Assembly: GCA_031213475.1 (NCBI GenBank) | Contig: JARUPZ010000029.1 | Coordinates: 7,720,290-7,784,289, forward strand | Direction: 5' to 3' | DNA: 64,000 bases | Source: Nereocystis luetkeana | Taxonomy: Eukaryota; Sar; Phaeophyceae; Laminariales; Laminariaceae | Part shown: positions 1-12,800 of the stretch, in pieces | Layout: each line of letters opens with the position of its first letter | Numbering within the stretch: position 1 is the stretch's first letter | Program-made: the position numbers and the translations under genes | The notes under the pieces: model-generated | Databases searched by the model: none | What the model was told of the DNA's origin: nothing | Seen by the model: only the letters and a program-made list of their open reading frames with translations

Positions 1-124
1 CTTGCCACTCTGGCGCCGTTAGACCTGCCAAGCGGATCATAACAGTACCGGGAAGAAAAGAAACGTGTTGCAAAAAACAAGTGCCCTGCCTCATTGTACC
101 AGGTGTGTCATACTCGTACCTGGT

Positions 125-420
125 ACAAGTCTCCACACATCGGTCAAGTCAGATCGTATCAGATCATGTCAGATCCACATTTGATGATCTAGATATTTCA
201 GGGAAGACAAAATCATGATCTGTACGATCTGTGTGATCTGTACGATCTGTACGACACGGCTCGTGCGAACATGTTTGTCGCGTGGGGTCTGTATCATACC
301 GGCACATACGGCTCTTGCGGAACATATCATTACTAAAAATATGGGATCTAGATGATGTAGATGACGTTGATGATCTAGATGACGTAGATGATCTACATGA
401 TCTCTTGTAGATCGTCCTCT
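125..420. repeat. GATC-rich degenerate repeat block
   Basis: The stretch is dominated by spaced GATCT/AGATC and GATGATCTAGATGA-like words, for example three near-copies of TGTACGATCTGT around 215-250 and tandem GATGTAGATGA-like units at 345-405. A block with the same vocabulary lies at 55740-56240. The phrase around GACCTAGATATTTCA is shared between about 185 and about 56020, so the two blocks are related copies rather than chance. Confidence 0.55.
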
Positions 421-3400
421 GTCCCACGTGTGCAAGTTTCCACTTCAAGCGTCGGTCGAAAGGAGGAAACAAAAAGCGAAGCGGAGCTATATACCTGGTA
501 TGTGATACACCGAGGCGCCTTTACGTCGTAGTAAGTACTGGTATTGTTTTGGTAGCGTCGATTCCTTCTGGTGTTTGTCCAGCTGCTCAGAAGCAACGAG
601 CGGTTGCAGAAGCGGACGGACGAACCAACAGAACTGGAGTGCAACGCAGCAGCTCTTCGAGACGCTGGCCATTCGACGCAGCGCTGTGCACGGCGTAACT
701 ATCAGGCTCGTGTCAAACCGCTCACTACGAACGTAGCGGGTACTGATTGAATACTCCGAGGTTAGAAATTCTGGTAGAAAGTATGAGGGCCAGTCGCTTG
801 TGCCCGGATCACTCGCTAAAGGCGTCGATACTCGTACTTGCGAGTGTCAGAGTACTGACCGAAACTCGTACAGCGGTCAATCCTCACTCATCGCTCACTA
901 CTCATCACGGGCTTCTGATTGGTCGACACGCTACGAGATTATCCCAGCGACGGTTTCAAACTACACCAGTGCAGGCGAGAAGCCGACGACGTCCGTCGTC
1001 TCGATGGGGCTATAATACCTCGCGCGCCGTTTCTATGCTTTTATTATGCGACATTTTTTTTGCGTCGGATAGGAATATGTATCATACCAGGCACTGTACT
1101 GGTACCCGGCAAGAGATGCCGATATAGAGATGCCCCTACGTCCTCTGCCTGCATGTATGTACTCGTGGGGGACATACGACTGCCACAACAGATACGGCAG
1201 TACTCTGTACGTACCTGAGTGTATCCATGATTACACACGTGGCGATATTATATCAACAGTCGACATGTCATTTACGGAAACTGCACTACCTATTCAGAGT
1301 GTTTAGGGTACACTTTGACAAAAAAATATAAGGACCGTTTAGACATAAATATGAATATCAAGCGTTGCTTATATTTCCGTCCAGAGGGGTACTTCGTGCT
1401 GCAGTACCTTTTACCTGGTGTCAAGAGCCCCACCCCAGGAGTACGTGCATACCCTGCCACTGGCGGCAGCGCCGGTATTACGTGCGCGCGATCAGATGAA
1501 GACGTACGAGCGGTGCCTCTCTGAAGGAACGGTGTCGCGGTACTATCGCAAATAATGATAATGTTTCACGTGCTGCTGTATAAAGAAGTATGGTTAGTGC
1601 TCGTACTGGTACTGACTGTTAACACCAGGTACGTGCCGGTATTGGTGCCAGACGCCAGACCAGCATGGGTATCATATACCAGGTACCTGGTATCGTACAT
1701 GCCAGGTACCAGGTACTCGGCGCCTGGTATCATATTGTACGTGTCGGTTCGTGGAGGCATTCCAGCGCTAAGCTGGTTCAACAACGATGATACTGCTCTG
1801 GTCAGGCAGTTTAGAGCAACCCGAAGTGCGTGCAGACAGCAGCATATAGCCAATCGATCACACACACCGGTGATCATAAGCAAACCTTTTCCCACCGTCC
1901 GAAGATAACGCAGACGGGGGCATGTTCTTCTAGCGCAAGCACTTAAACCGATACCAGGTACCTGGTACCTGGTACATTTTTATTGATAGTCGTACTCGAG
2001 CAAATACATGAAATAAGGCAGATGGGGACCATGAGTTGTGATCGTGACGAGTCAAGCGGTCACTTCACCGGGTATGCTCACGCAATCAATCTTCCAGCAC
2101 ATCACACGAGTGAATAGTACGCAGTGCACACTCTGCAGTGCTGTGGTCAACACGGTAGCTCTTCTTATACCCGTAACGCTTTGCTACTCAGCTACGAGAC
2201 TGCAGTTGTACGTGCATCTGAGACATGTGCTCTGTTGTGCTGACTGGGCAACCTCTGCCGCGTGTCATGCGGTTTGCGCCACACTATTTCCTCATCAACA
2301 TTTGTGACCTTTTTTTTGTACTAGAGGGTATCGTAATATGAGCACAAAATCGAGCCTGAAAAAGCAAGCAAGAAACAAGCCAGACGTCGACCAATACTGT
2401 TCGCCACCGCTCACTACCGAGTGCTGAGACACCCAGACCAATGGAACATGCGGGACCCGGATTAGCATGCCGTATTACGTGCATCAGCGGTGGACGGTTG
2501 CCGAAACCACGCTCGACCTCAAGTTGTCATGCTTTGGCATGCTTCGCATGCTTCGCTGCTCATCAGCGAAAACTTGTGTTGGGTGCTGCTGCAGCTAACC
2601 GCCAACAACCCGACGATGGACGAGCATCAACACCAAGGATACACCACCAGGCTCGTCAACAACCGGATAACACGTGGAACTTCACGATCCGGCCACACCG
2701 GAAACCTTGTTTGAGCACTGCCAACACCAAGCAACCCCTCAGAGCGTCATTCACCTTACTGACCGACCCCGTCCGAGGCTTGGAGAGGCCATGAAGCCTG
2801 CGACGGACGCTGGAGCAACGAGGACCCATGCCAGAGCACATGCTACGGTGCACGACAATCGTGCCGCCATGTCTGTGGTCTTCCGTCAGTTGACCTTTGT
2901 GGAAGTGGAAGGCTGCGCTGGATGAGGTGTTCTAGCCAAAGGACGTCCTGGTGCTTCGCACATGAGGAGTTCAACGAACATTGTCAAGGCGTTTTTAACA
3001 ACATGCTCTCCTGGTTTCCAACCCCGCACAGCCAGATCCTTCGCTCGTGGAGGTGGAAAAGCGCACTCAGTAAGGCGAGTGTGCTTGCCTCGAGCCGATC
3101 AACCTTCTATTTTCTGGCGTTTCAAGGTGAGTGGTAGATGTGAATCGGTTATGGCTTGCCGGTGGTACAGCATTGGACAGCGGAAGCTCATAGCTCCGTC
3201 TCAAACTTCGCACGAAAACCCACAAACCCCACTTTCCTCCCTATTAATCCTGCCCCATTTCCATGGAGTGGTGCTGTTTCGTACCTGGTATGGCATTGGT
3301 GAGACCTTGGAGTACCTTTTATGCCACTTGCCCACAGATTGGTCGCAATGGAGTTGGAATGCAGGATATGGCAACAGTGCTTGCTGCCATACTATGAATA

Positions 3401-4454
3401 ATCTTGCTGCCACACTATGAATAATATTACCAAATAGCCTATGGTTTCCCTACGTAAACTCTAATACTGTGTACACATCGTTATCATACTGCTCCAGCCC
3501 GGCATCAACAGCATCAGCACCAGCAGCACCAGCAGTACAACAACAGCTGTGGGCGATACTGCTACCGTAGGCAAAAGTACCAGGTATACCCTTTCGGTGT
3601 ATCACGCCCGCCTACCACTATGTTTGAAGATGCCAGATATTCACCCTATACTGCTGTAGCTCGTGCTTGCCTGCCCAAAAGGTGGCCCCTGACTCCACCG
3701 TTGTGGCTTGCTTGCCTTGAAGTCGCCGACTTTGCCTACCGCCCTGAGTGCTCTGGAGTGCTCCCTCCCCGCTGGGTTAAAGGTACGACCTCGTTCGAGA
3801 CGTTAGACTTGAGACCGCTGGGCAATCACCCACCGACATGACTACCTTGTACCAGGTACTTACTACTGTAGTACACGTAGTACAGAGTACAGGGGGAGCT
3901 ACTATTCAGGAGAGGGGTGTACCAGGCCTGCTGCAGTAGTATTAGTAGTCCATGTTTCATTCCCTAGTCCGGAATGGGTATTGTATACTGTACTGGTACG
4001 ACTACACCAGGTATGGTATTTCTAGTATGCCCCGGGGCCAAGCCATTTGATCTCTCTGAAATAGGTGTTTCTCTTAAATCGTACACCCCCCCCCCCCCCC
4101 CCCTGTATACAAAAAGACACCAAGCAGACAAACAAACCAGCACCAGCTCGTCTTCACACAAGCTCAACAACATCGTCATTCGTTATTTCGGGTGCCTTTT
4201 TCTGGTGTCGTTGGTTGTCGTCGTGGATGTGACTCACGCTTCTGGAGAAAACCGTCAAAAGTTGGCGCTGACTGGAGCAGCAGCGGTGCAGAGCAGTTGC
4301 ATGTACAGCAGACAGTGCCAGGAAAGCCCCACCACGAGTACGATTACATCTTCCGGTGGTGTTTACAACTTGACCGAGCTGCAAAGTAATAGCTGATAGT
4401 CCACTCGAAAGCCTCAGAGCAACTTCATTGCAGGAAGCTTTTTCATTCTGTCGA

Positions 4455-4540
4455 AGCTAGGATTGCAGCCCCCGTGTGGGGACAAAGTACTTGAAAATTG
4501 ACTGGTTTGCCCCCAAAACGGGACTGCAGTCCTAAAAAGG
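4455..4540 (+). repeat. Degenerate copy of the 90-bp TTAA element
   Basis: The right arm, GGGACTGCAGTCCTAAAAAGG, and the centre with GGGGACAAAGTACTTGA match the intact copies at 17269-17358 and 55232-55320. The left arm is decayed. The downstream TTAA lies a few bases beyond the arm end, so no clean target duplication remains here. Confidence 0.6.
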
Positions 4541-5046
4541 TTGAGTTAACCCTACGTACACTGTCAGCCCCTCTTCTCGCTTGAGGCAAAGGCAAAGCTT
4601 CTTCCTGCGTCTTCCTTTTTCACCGAAAAAGTTCTAGCACAACACACATTATTACACACCGTTACCCGCACTTTGTAGCCGGCCGGACATTCTTTGCTCT
4701 CTTGTTGTCCGCACCAACACTTGCAACCCCCCCTACATACGATATAAAACCCTATCTTAACGAACGTATTTATGTATATATACTTCGTACTGACGTATTT
4801 ATGTAAGTATTGTTGCCTCATGGCCTTATTTCTTACCAGTACCTGGTGTTTCCGACAACTTGTCCGCAAAGTAACCGGGCGTTTCTTTTCACCCCCTCCC
4901 GCCGTTCGTGATCGTCTCTGGTTGGCGTCTCACATCTCTCAGGGTCGACATGTTTACCCGCGTGGAATCCGCCCAAGAAACACCGCTATTCGTCCTTTTT
5001 TAATATAGCCTATTCATTGTGGTGTGTGCCGCAGATACCAACAGCT

Positions 5047-5438
5047 ATGGCGATACCGGCGGATGTGCTGGTGGAGCGGCTGCGGTCCAGGGAAAACGTC
5101 CGCTCCTTCACCTCTAGCACATACATGTGCAACGACCAGTTCCAGGCGAGTGGAAACGCGGAAACCCTCGCAACAGGCTTTTTCTTGCAGAACGAGTACG
5201 ACGCGAAACACAGTATGTCTGGTAGCACGTAGGCTCTTTCTAAAGCAGCGGTGAGTGCAACAGTCTGTGCATTGGTTGGCCGCCGTGAACATGGAATGGT
5301 TGACACATAATAGCTTCAGCACTGACAAGTGAGTGGCATAGCCCGCAGCAGTATCTAGTGCATTCCTCGTTTGTATGTATCACGCACCCCGCAGCTCCCA
5401 CAGGCATATCGGCAAGTTCCGAAGACATCACGGCCGAT
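5047..5438 (+). CDS. THOC7-like gene, putative exons 1 and 1b
   Basis: Exon 1 would run from ATG at 5047 to 5212 with donor GTATGT and begin MAIPADVLVERLRSR. A 44-bp exon at 5395-5438 (acceptor CCCCGCAG, donor GTACAG) would restore phase 0 for exon 2. Without it the phases of exons 1 and 2 do not match. Support is open frame, splice consensus and phase only; the sequence is too divergent to align confidently with known THOC7 N-termini. A 5'UTR intron may end at the AG just upstream of the ATG. Confidence 0.4.
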
Positions 5439-8400
5439 GTACAGTATTCAAAATTATGAAAATTTCGAGCGTAAAACCCTGAAATGCTACGTACGGTGTG
5501 CCTTTTTGAAGTACATTATGTAGCCATAGGTAGCCCCGTTTAGGTGCGCCTACGGGCGATGCGTTCGGGATTCGAGGTCCCTCGTATACCTTGTCCCCTT
5601 CTTGCGTGATCGCTTACAATGGGGTTCGTGCTGTAGGGATGTTTTTTGTGGAGCCGTCGGTCGGACGCGGGGGAAAAGTCTCGAGATAAAGAGTTGCTCA
5701 ACCTCGACCTCGTTTTCTTTTGGTCGACCATGTCGAGTTGTCTTGTCCCGCGCCATTTTTTTCGACCATATCATTTTTGTCACCCATGTCCGCTTTTCAC
5801 CCACGCCGTTCTGTCGCCCATGGCTTTGTCGCTTTAAGTACGTGATGTCCTTTCGAGGCGGGATATTAAATGAATACCAAGGTAACGAAGAATACAACCG
5901 GGAGTCGGAAGTCTCCGAAACGCTACGTATGTAGCGCTTTGTCAAGTACTAAGGTTCATTCTTATCGGAGAGCGTTTTTTCCATAATTTCCAAAGTTTGG
6001 AAGTAGTTAGAGATATGTATCAACATACGGAGGCGTTCTGTCACTATTCGTGAAGTTCTCCAGAACCAAAAATATCAAGTTCGTTAACATTCCAATATTT
6101 GGAAAAAAAAAAAAACAGGAAAATATGGAAGATTGAAAAATTGCGCGCAAAAAATGTCCTAAATTTGGAAAAAAAAAAAGCTCTCCGATAAGAATGACCC
6201 TAAACCGTAACAATGAGCAAATCCTGGGGTTTCCACAACGGAATTTTTTGTGTTTTTGTGGGATCGGACGGGGACAGAGGGTTGTTTTGCTCATGCCGTT
6301 TTTGTCACTCATGCCATGGTTTTCGCCCTCTTCGTCGACCGTGGCATTGGCACGTCATTGTGCCCGTCTCTCCTCCCCCCAGGCGTTCTTGCAGCTGGTG
6401 CTGCCTGATCTGGAGCAGTCCTCTCCGAGGGTGGCGGACCCCGCTAAGGAGGAGAAAGTTCGGCAGGCTGCGGAGAAGGCTATCAAAGAAATCCGCTTGT
6501 ACGGCTTGGAGGTGAACGACGGGTTAAATTGACATACTCGTAGCAGCGGTGGATTGATTGACAAGGCTCCGGGCTAGATTTGACACAGCGATGGGTTATG
6601 TAGCCACGCCGCACAATTTTTTTTTGTGTGCGTAAGTGTGGCAAGCTTAAGTTACGTTTGTTGCTATTAAAACCTGGCGGAAGATGAAAACAGAACACAC
6701 AGTTCTTCGAGGTAAGCGTGCGGGTTGCTCGGCCCAAACCCACGAACTTCAAACGCAGCTGGCTGTGTTTAGATTCACCTTTTTGGTGCCGAGGTACTGG
6801 CTACTGCAGCTATAGGGACCGTGAAAGCGATAAATGCGGCAATAGTGTCAACCTTAGTACGAAGAGCGTGCAACAGGTAATACAGTATTACGGGGGACCA
6901 TAGTAAATAGGACCAAATATTGTTTGGAAAAAGAGCGGAACATAGAGGTTTTTGTGTTAACCGTAGGTTCTATTTAATACGTTCCCCCGTAAATGGTAGT
7001 GCAGGTAGAGCATAATATTACGGGGGACCATAGTTAATAGGACCTATGATATACGTAAAATCCAATACATTTAATCATTTTTACTATTACGGGGGGCCAT
7101 AGTTAACAGGACCAAATTTTGTTAGTAAAAATGGTTAAATATATAGGTTTTTATGTATACCATAGGTCCTGTTAACTATGGCCCCCCGTAATAACAATAT
7201 TTGGTCCTATTAACTATGGCCCCCCGTAATAGTAGTGCCGCTTGTCCGCTTGTTACGGATGGAAATTGATCAGTGTGACAGTGTGAGGGGTAGGTGCCGG
7301 TTGCCGCTGTACCGCCGGCATTGTGACCTGGCGCATACCGGCAGGCCCTATAGAGGGACCACTCGCACACGCGTATCACGATGCTGCCCACGTGTCACTA
7401 AAGGACACATGTACGCCCTACCCGAGCAGCCGGGGGCCGGGGCTGCTTCGCTCCTGTCCGATACAATATATTTATATTTTGTGTCTGCCTTCCATCAGTA
7501 GCGAGCGCGCACAGCTGTCGACGGCGGCTATTAACGAGTGTGCACTGAGCGCGAGTTTGTTACTGGCGGGAGTAAGGCTACCCTTTCTCTTGCGCTTTCC
7601 GGATCCTGTATTATCGCGAAGCAATTTGCTTATTGCGCCGCGTCCATCCCCGAACGATCGCTCGCTGTCGATGGCTGTTCGGTTTTCGCGACAGCTTCGG
7701 AAAGCGGAGGCCATCGAGAAGACGAGCGAACGGGATATCGAGGATTACAGCCGCCAGCGAGACCAGATCGAGGTACGGACTCCCAGCTCCCAGACACAGG
7801 ATCAACGCGCCCCCAAACTTCCAGAAAAAGAACCTACGTACGCTTCCAGCTTCCAGAAAAAGAACCTGCATACGCTTCCAGCTACCAAACAAAAAAAAAC
7901 ACACACGCTCTCGGCCCCCAACGAAGCAGCGAACCGCGGCGTCTTAGCTTGCCGTGTGACCCTTCCCTCCCTGTCAACATCGGGAAAAAAATGGAATCCC
8001 TACCCACGTTTGGCGGTTTGTATCCCCCAGTCCAGAACGCCTACTCACATACCTGGTATACGTACATGATGGTGTGTCCGAAACAATGTTAAATGTATAA
8101 ATACGGCGCAGCTTGCGCAGCGTGGCTACGACGACAATGTTGGTTCCCTCAAGATCTTTTGTGCACACCCAGCATGTAATCCGACGCGCCTAGTTTTATC
8201 TCACAAGAATCCACGGGGCATTGTTTTTCTCGTTGGGTTCCCGTCGTTCGGAAGGCATTACCGGCAATGATAACACCCGCCCCGGCCAGAAAAACGAAAC
8301 ACAAAAAAAGATTTCTGGGGTTGAAAGTTCGCTTTCGTTCGTTTGTGTTTCCGGCATGCTTTTCGAGGCGTCCTACGATGGAGGTCCGCCCTAATTTTTC

Positions 8401-9822
8401 TGAGGGTCCTAACTTAAGGAGCTCCATACTTCACTCAAAAACTGACTTCGGCAAAAATCAAATTGCATCTAGGTGAATAATGCCACGACCCAAGTATGCA
8501 GAAACATCATTTTTCGAAAAAAGATTGACTGTTCTGACGATTTTGGGTTAAGAAACCCCGTCATCCAGAAAAAAATAGCGAAAACGTGCTACCTCTATCG
8601 TAGAACGCGTCTTACATACGACAGGACATCACCAACGAGGTGCATGAATCAACCTTTCCCCGTCAGAAAAAGCGCCTCCTGGACGGGTTTCTATTTGAAC
8701 CTTCCTTCATTCGTTTCGTCTGACACTTTGTTTTGTGTTTGTTTGTTGTACGTGCGTATCATATGACAGGACAGCATCAACGAGGTGCAGGAGCAGATCG
8801 GAGCGCTGAAAGAGGGGCTAGTGGTGGAGCGCAAGAAGAGGTATAACAAGGAAATTTACGAGGAGGCATGCAAGGACATCAACAAGCACCCGCCGCATAA
8901 GGCCACAAAGGTGCTAAAAAGTACCGCCGTAGAAACAAAAAAAAAACCAGGCTAACCGCCCTCCGTGTGCCCCGCATGTCCCAGAAAAGCGACGCTGCCC
9001 CCACGAAACACCTGGGGGGAGATAAACTACGCGGAACCTGTAGGACCTGTTTGTTGGAGTTCCTCGCCCCTGTAAAACCGCGGTGTAGCTGCTGCGGGGG
9101 GACAGAGTAATCAGGACCAAATATGCTCAGTAAGAATACTGTAATGTATAAGTTTTTGTGTGTTTGATGGGTCCTGATTACTAGGGCCCTTCGTGTTTTT
9201 AATAGCACACGTGCCTGCGTGTGTGTGGGTAATACCGCTGCTGCTGCCGTCCAACAGAGTAGGACCAGGTGCGCTATACCTGGCGTGGCCTCACGGGTGA
9301 TAAATGCGTTCTGAAATTCTGCATAACGCGCCTTGTGAACCCGGGTGTGGCGACGGCAAGCGTGCCACGTATGCCGGTGTTTGTTATCAACGGTCTTCCC
9401 AACGGTCATGTCAGCCGTCACGTGAGAGCGCGCAGCAATACGGTAGCAGTAATAGTTGTCGGATTGTACTCCCTCTTTTTTCAGCTTGAATCACAACTAC
9501 AGTATGTCAGCTGTGAGTTCGACCCATTGAGTGGTTAATACTCTTGCATGGCAATTCCACCCGGACCTGATACGACGACACCGTGGACAGGGAGTTAGTC
9601 GATGTCAGCCCTCCTAGTCGATGCCAGCCCTCTGTAGGAGCCGTCCCCCGGAGGCATGGTTGAGCAACCTGATCCCACCCTGTGGAGTACCTCGTACGTG
9701 ATGATTTTCTGGGCGGCAAAATGCCCGAGTGAACTGATCCCACCCAGACCTGATCTCACCCGCATATGGCCCCGCTCGCAAGGAGTTGATACATATTAGC
9801 CCTCCGCAGGAGCAGCCGGGTT

Positions 9823-9857
<35 letters not shown>

Positions 9858-12800
9858 CAGAGCAGCCGGTTCTGCTGTTGGAACGGGAGCGACGGGTTAA
9901 ATTGCCACGCGACGTGGTTAAATTGCCACGCGACACGTATTCTATTTGGAAGTGTGGTGAGCTCATGCTTTGTTTTTACCAATCCGCCGGAGAATGGAGA
10001 AGAGAAAGGGAATAAGAGAGTGTCTACGATAGAGCTTCACCCCACATATCCTGAGGGTCCTCACTTGACAATAATTAGCTCCACACCTCACCCGAAAATG
10101 GACTTCGACATAAAAACGAAATTGCACCCCAATGAAAAATCCCACGGCCCGAGTATAACTAAAGCATCATTTTTCGAAACAAGGATGGCATTCCGACGAT
10201 TTCGGGTATGGAGGAGTCCTGTGATCTGGAAAACCTTTAGCGGAGACGTGCTACCTCTATCATAGAACGCGTCAAAAGACACCCCATGCATATAGTTGAG
10301 GTACACTCCCTATCCCTGCCTACCTCGGCAGCCCGAATAGCCCGGGCTAGTTGCTCCGTGGGACCGATGCTGTAACCTGTCGCCGCTTGGTCTCGGCAGC
10401 CTTTGCCCTTTGAAGCATGCCCTGCCACTCCCAGAGAGGTCACGCGTGAGATCTGTCACCGCGGTGGACAGATACGTGTTGGTGCCAGTGATCGTCGAAG
10501 TGTAGTCGCGCATAAAATACGAGTATGTGCAATGCTGTGATAGCAGCACCGTGAGCGTGCTGCCCAACGCTGGTAAGTCTAGGGTTGCAGCGTTGTTACC
10601 CGTGTTTCGTTCTCCTGGCTCGCTGTTTTTTGTTTGTCTTCTCGTGTGTTTTTTTTTTCAGCTGTGGGTGGAGAAGTTTCAGCGCGATAGCATTTCTACT
10701 GGTATCTCGTTATTTCTCCTGGTTCGCTGTTTTATGTTGTTTTTTTCGGGGGGGGGGGGGGGTTGTGTGTGCTTGTTTTTTTCAGCTGTCGATGGAGAGC
10801 CGTCAGCACGACAGCATTTCTACTGCTGTTTCTTTCTCCTGGCTCGCTGTTTTATCTTTTTTTTTGTGTGTGTGCGTGTGTTGTTTCGCGTGCTGATCGA
10901 TAACTTTCAGCATGGCAACGTTTATTTTCTCCTGGCTCGCTGTTGTGTTCTTCATTTTTCTGTTCTTCAGCTGTCGATGGAGCACTTCCAGCACGGTAAA
11001 AGACCAATCAGCGGTTGTTATTCCTTCTGTTTTTTGTGTTTTTTTTCGTGTCAGGTGTCGATCGAGAACTTTGAGAAGGAGCTGTCGGCGTTGGACGAGA
11101 GGAAACAGGCGGTGCAAGCGGTGCAGAGACTGAAGCAGAAGCAGATAGCGCTCATCATGCAGTCGGTGGCGGACGTGCAAGCCTCGGTTGACGAGGTACG
11201 GTCGCTGTTTTTCAATGCTCTTCACGCGTTCTGACCCGTCCCGGGGTCGGATCAGAAAACTTATGAAATCTCACGGGTCGGGTCAACCAAGGACGGTATA
11301 TCGGGTTTGTACTGTTCCAGTTGACGGTATTTATACGTAACCCCCGCCACAAACAGCACTTTGTGTCGGCAGCGCTCATCGGCGAATATGGCACGGTACA
11401 CTGCAGCCTCGTGCTGCCTCTAGTTGTGCGATGTATCTAGTTTACGGCCTTGTGCTGCCTCCAGCTGACATCCAGCTGACAACGGTGGCCGCAACCAAGG
11501 CCCTCGCCACAGATGAATCTTCGTTTGTATCTTTGTAGGTTATCTCCTCATGTATCCCGGTCTGTGAATGATCGATGTCCGATATTCGGTACAGGTGTAT
11601 CGGGTGTCGGTACAACCCTACCTGATTCGGTACAAACGTTCCGGATACCGGCACAACGACTGTACGGGATCGGAACGAACGAAACGGCTTCCGGTACCAA
11701 TGTAACGGCAATTTCTGTCCGCCATGGCACGAACGACGCAACCACATCTGCCTGGTCGGTGAAAACCCGACGCAATCCTTCCCCGCATTATAGGGATGCA
11801 AAGGTCTATGACCATACGACTACGGCCATGCATGGAAATGAGTACACCCCCCCCCCCCCCCCTCCGCCCCTATCTGGGTCTCACATATAAGAGAGTGGGG
11901 TGTCGACCTGTTTTTTTTTTCGGTGTACGTACCACTCTAAAACCTACCAGGAGTCAGGTATGAATACACCCACACACTCCGTAGGACGCTGTTATCTGAT
12001 TGTTGTGTCCCCTGTACCACGCCCAGCTTGCAAAAATGGGTTTGTATTCAATATATTTTCACTCTCAAAGCCTCTTGGTAGGTTTTTTGTTCCTCCTTGT
12101 TCTTCTAAGTGGACCCATGCTGCGCATATATGACACCCCCCCCCCCCCCCCTAAAAAATAAATATATCAGGGTGATGCCGAGGAAGAACCGACGGCCGGC
12201 GCCTTGGAGCTGGTGGACCCGGAGCAGGAGGAGTTGGTAGTGGAGGGAGGGGCGGAGGTGGAAGGGGATGGCGATGCTGACGACCGCGACGAGGATGGGA
12301 ACGTTGACGATGATGGGGATGTGAGCCACGGAAAATTTAATGGAAGGGGTGTCATTATTTTTTTTGTCGGTGCACTGCACATCAACACATACTTCAGTAT
12401 CAGTAGTACATCTGACTATGATTCCCATTTTTTTTTCCCCCAAAAACGGGAGTGCCGACCTTTACTCTTTTATTACGAGGGGCCATAGTAAATGGGACCC
12501 AATACTGTTAGTGAAAGTTGCGAAATGTATAGTTTTTTTGTGTTCTGTAGGTCCTTTTTCCCCCGTAATAGTACCGCAGCCCCATTTTAGGGACAAATTA
12601 CTTAGAATTTGACTGGATTGTCCCCAAAACGGGACTGCACTCCTAAAGAGGTTAAGCCTTTTGCGATAGTGCTGCAGTCCCGTTCGAGGGACAAACTACT
12701 CACAGTAGAATCTGACTGCTTTGTCTCCAGAACGGGACTTCGGTTCTTAAGGGGTTAAGTTAACCATTTTAGGACTGAACCCTTTTTATGGCTACAGTCT

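Larger units (their letters stand above)
1..5046. other. Repeat-rich stretch without a recognised gene
   Basis: No open reading frame here resembles a known protein and none shows exon-like conservation with the rest of the window. The stretch holds a GATC-rich block near its left end, eleven copies of the 9-mer TACC(A/T)GGTA (117, 492, 1677, 1684, 1708, 1952, 1959, 1966, 3282, 3578, 3850), an 18-bp C tract near 4085, and a degenerate copy of the TTAA-type element near 4455-4540. Reading frames at 2441-3420 are open for up to 150 codons but have no domain I recognise. Confidence 0.6.

Noticed and set aside
2962-3420. A 152-codon open frame
   Set aside because: No recognisable domain, no splice context, no conserved copy in the window.
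10527-11234. A 235-codon open frame covering the decoy splice array and exon 5
   Set aside because: Most of it is Phe/Cys/Leu-rich translation of T-rich intron ends. Only the last 47 codons before the donor belong to the THOC7-like exon.
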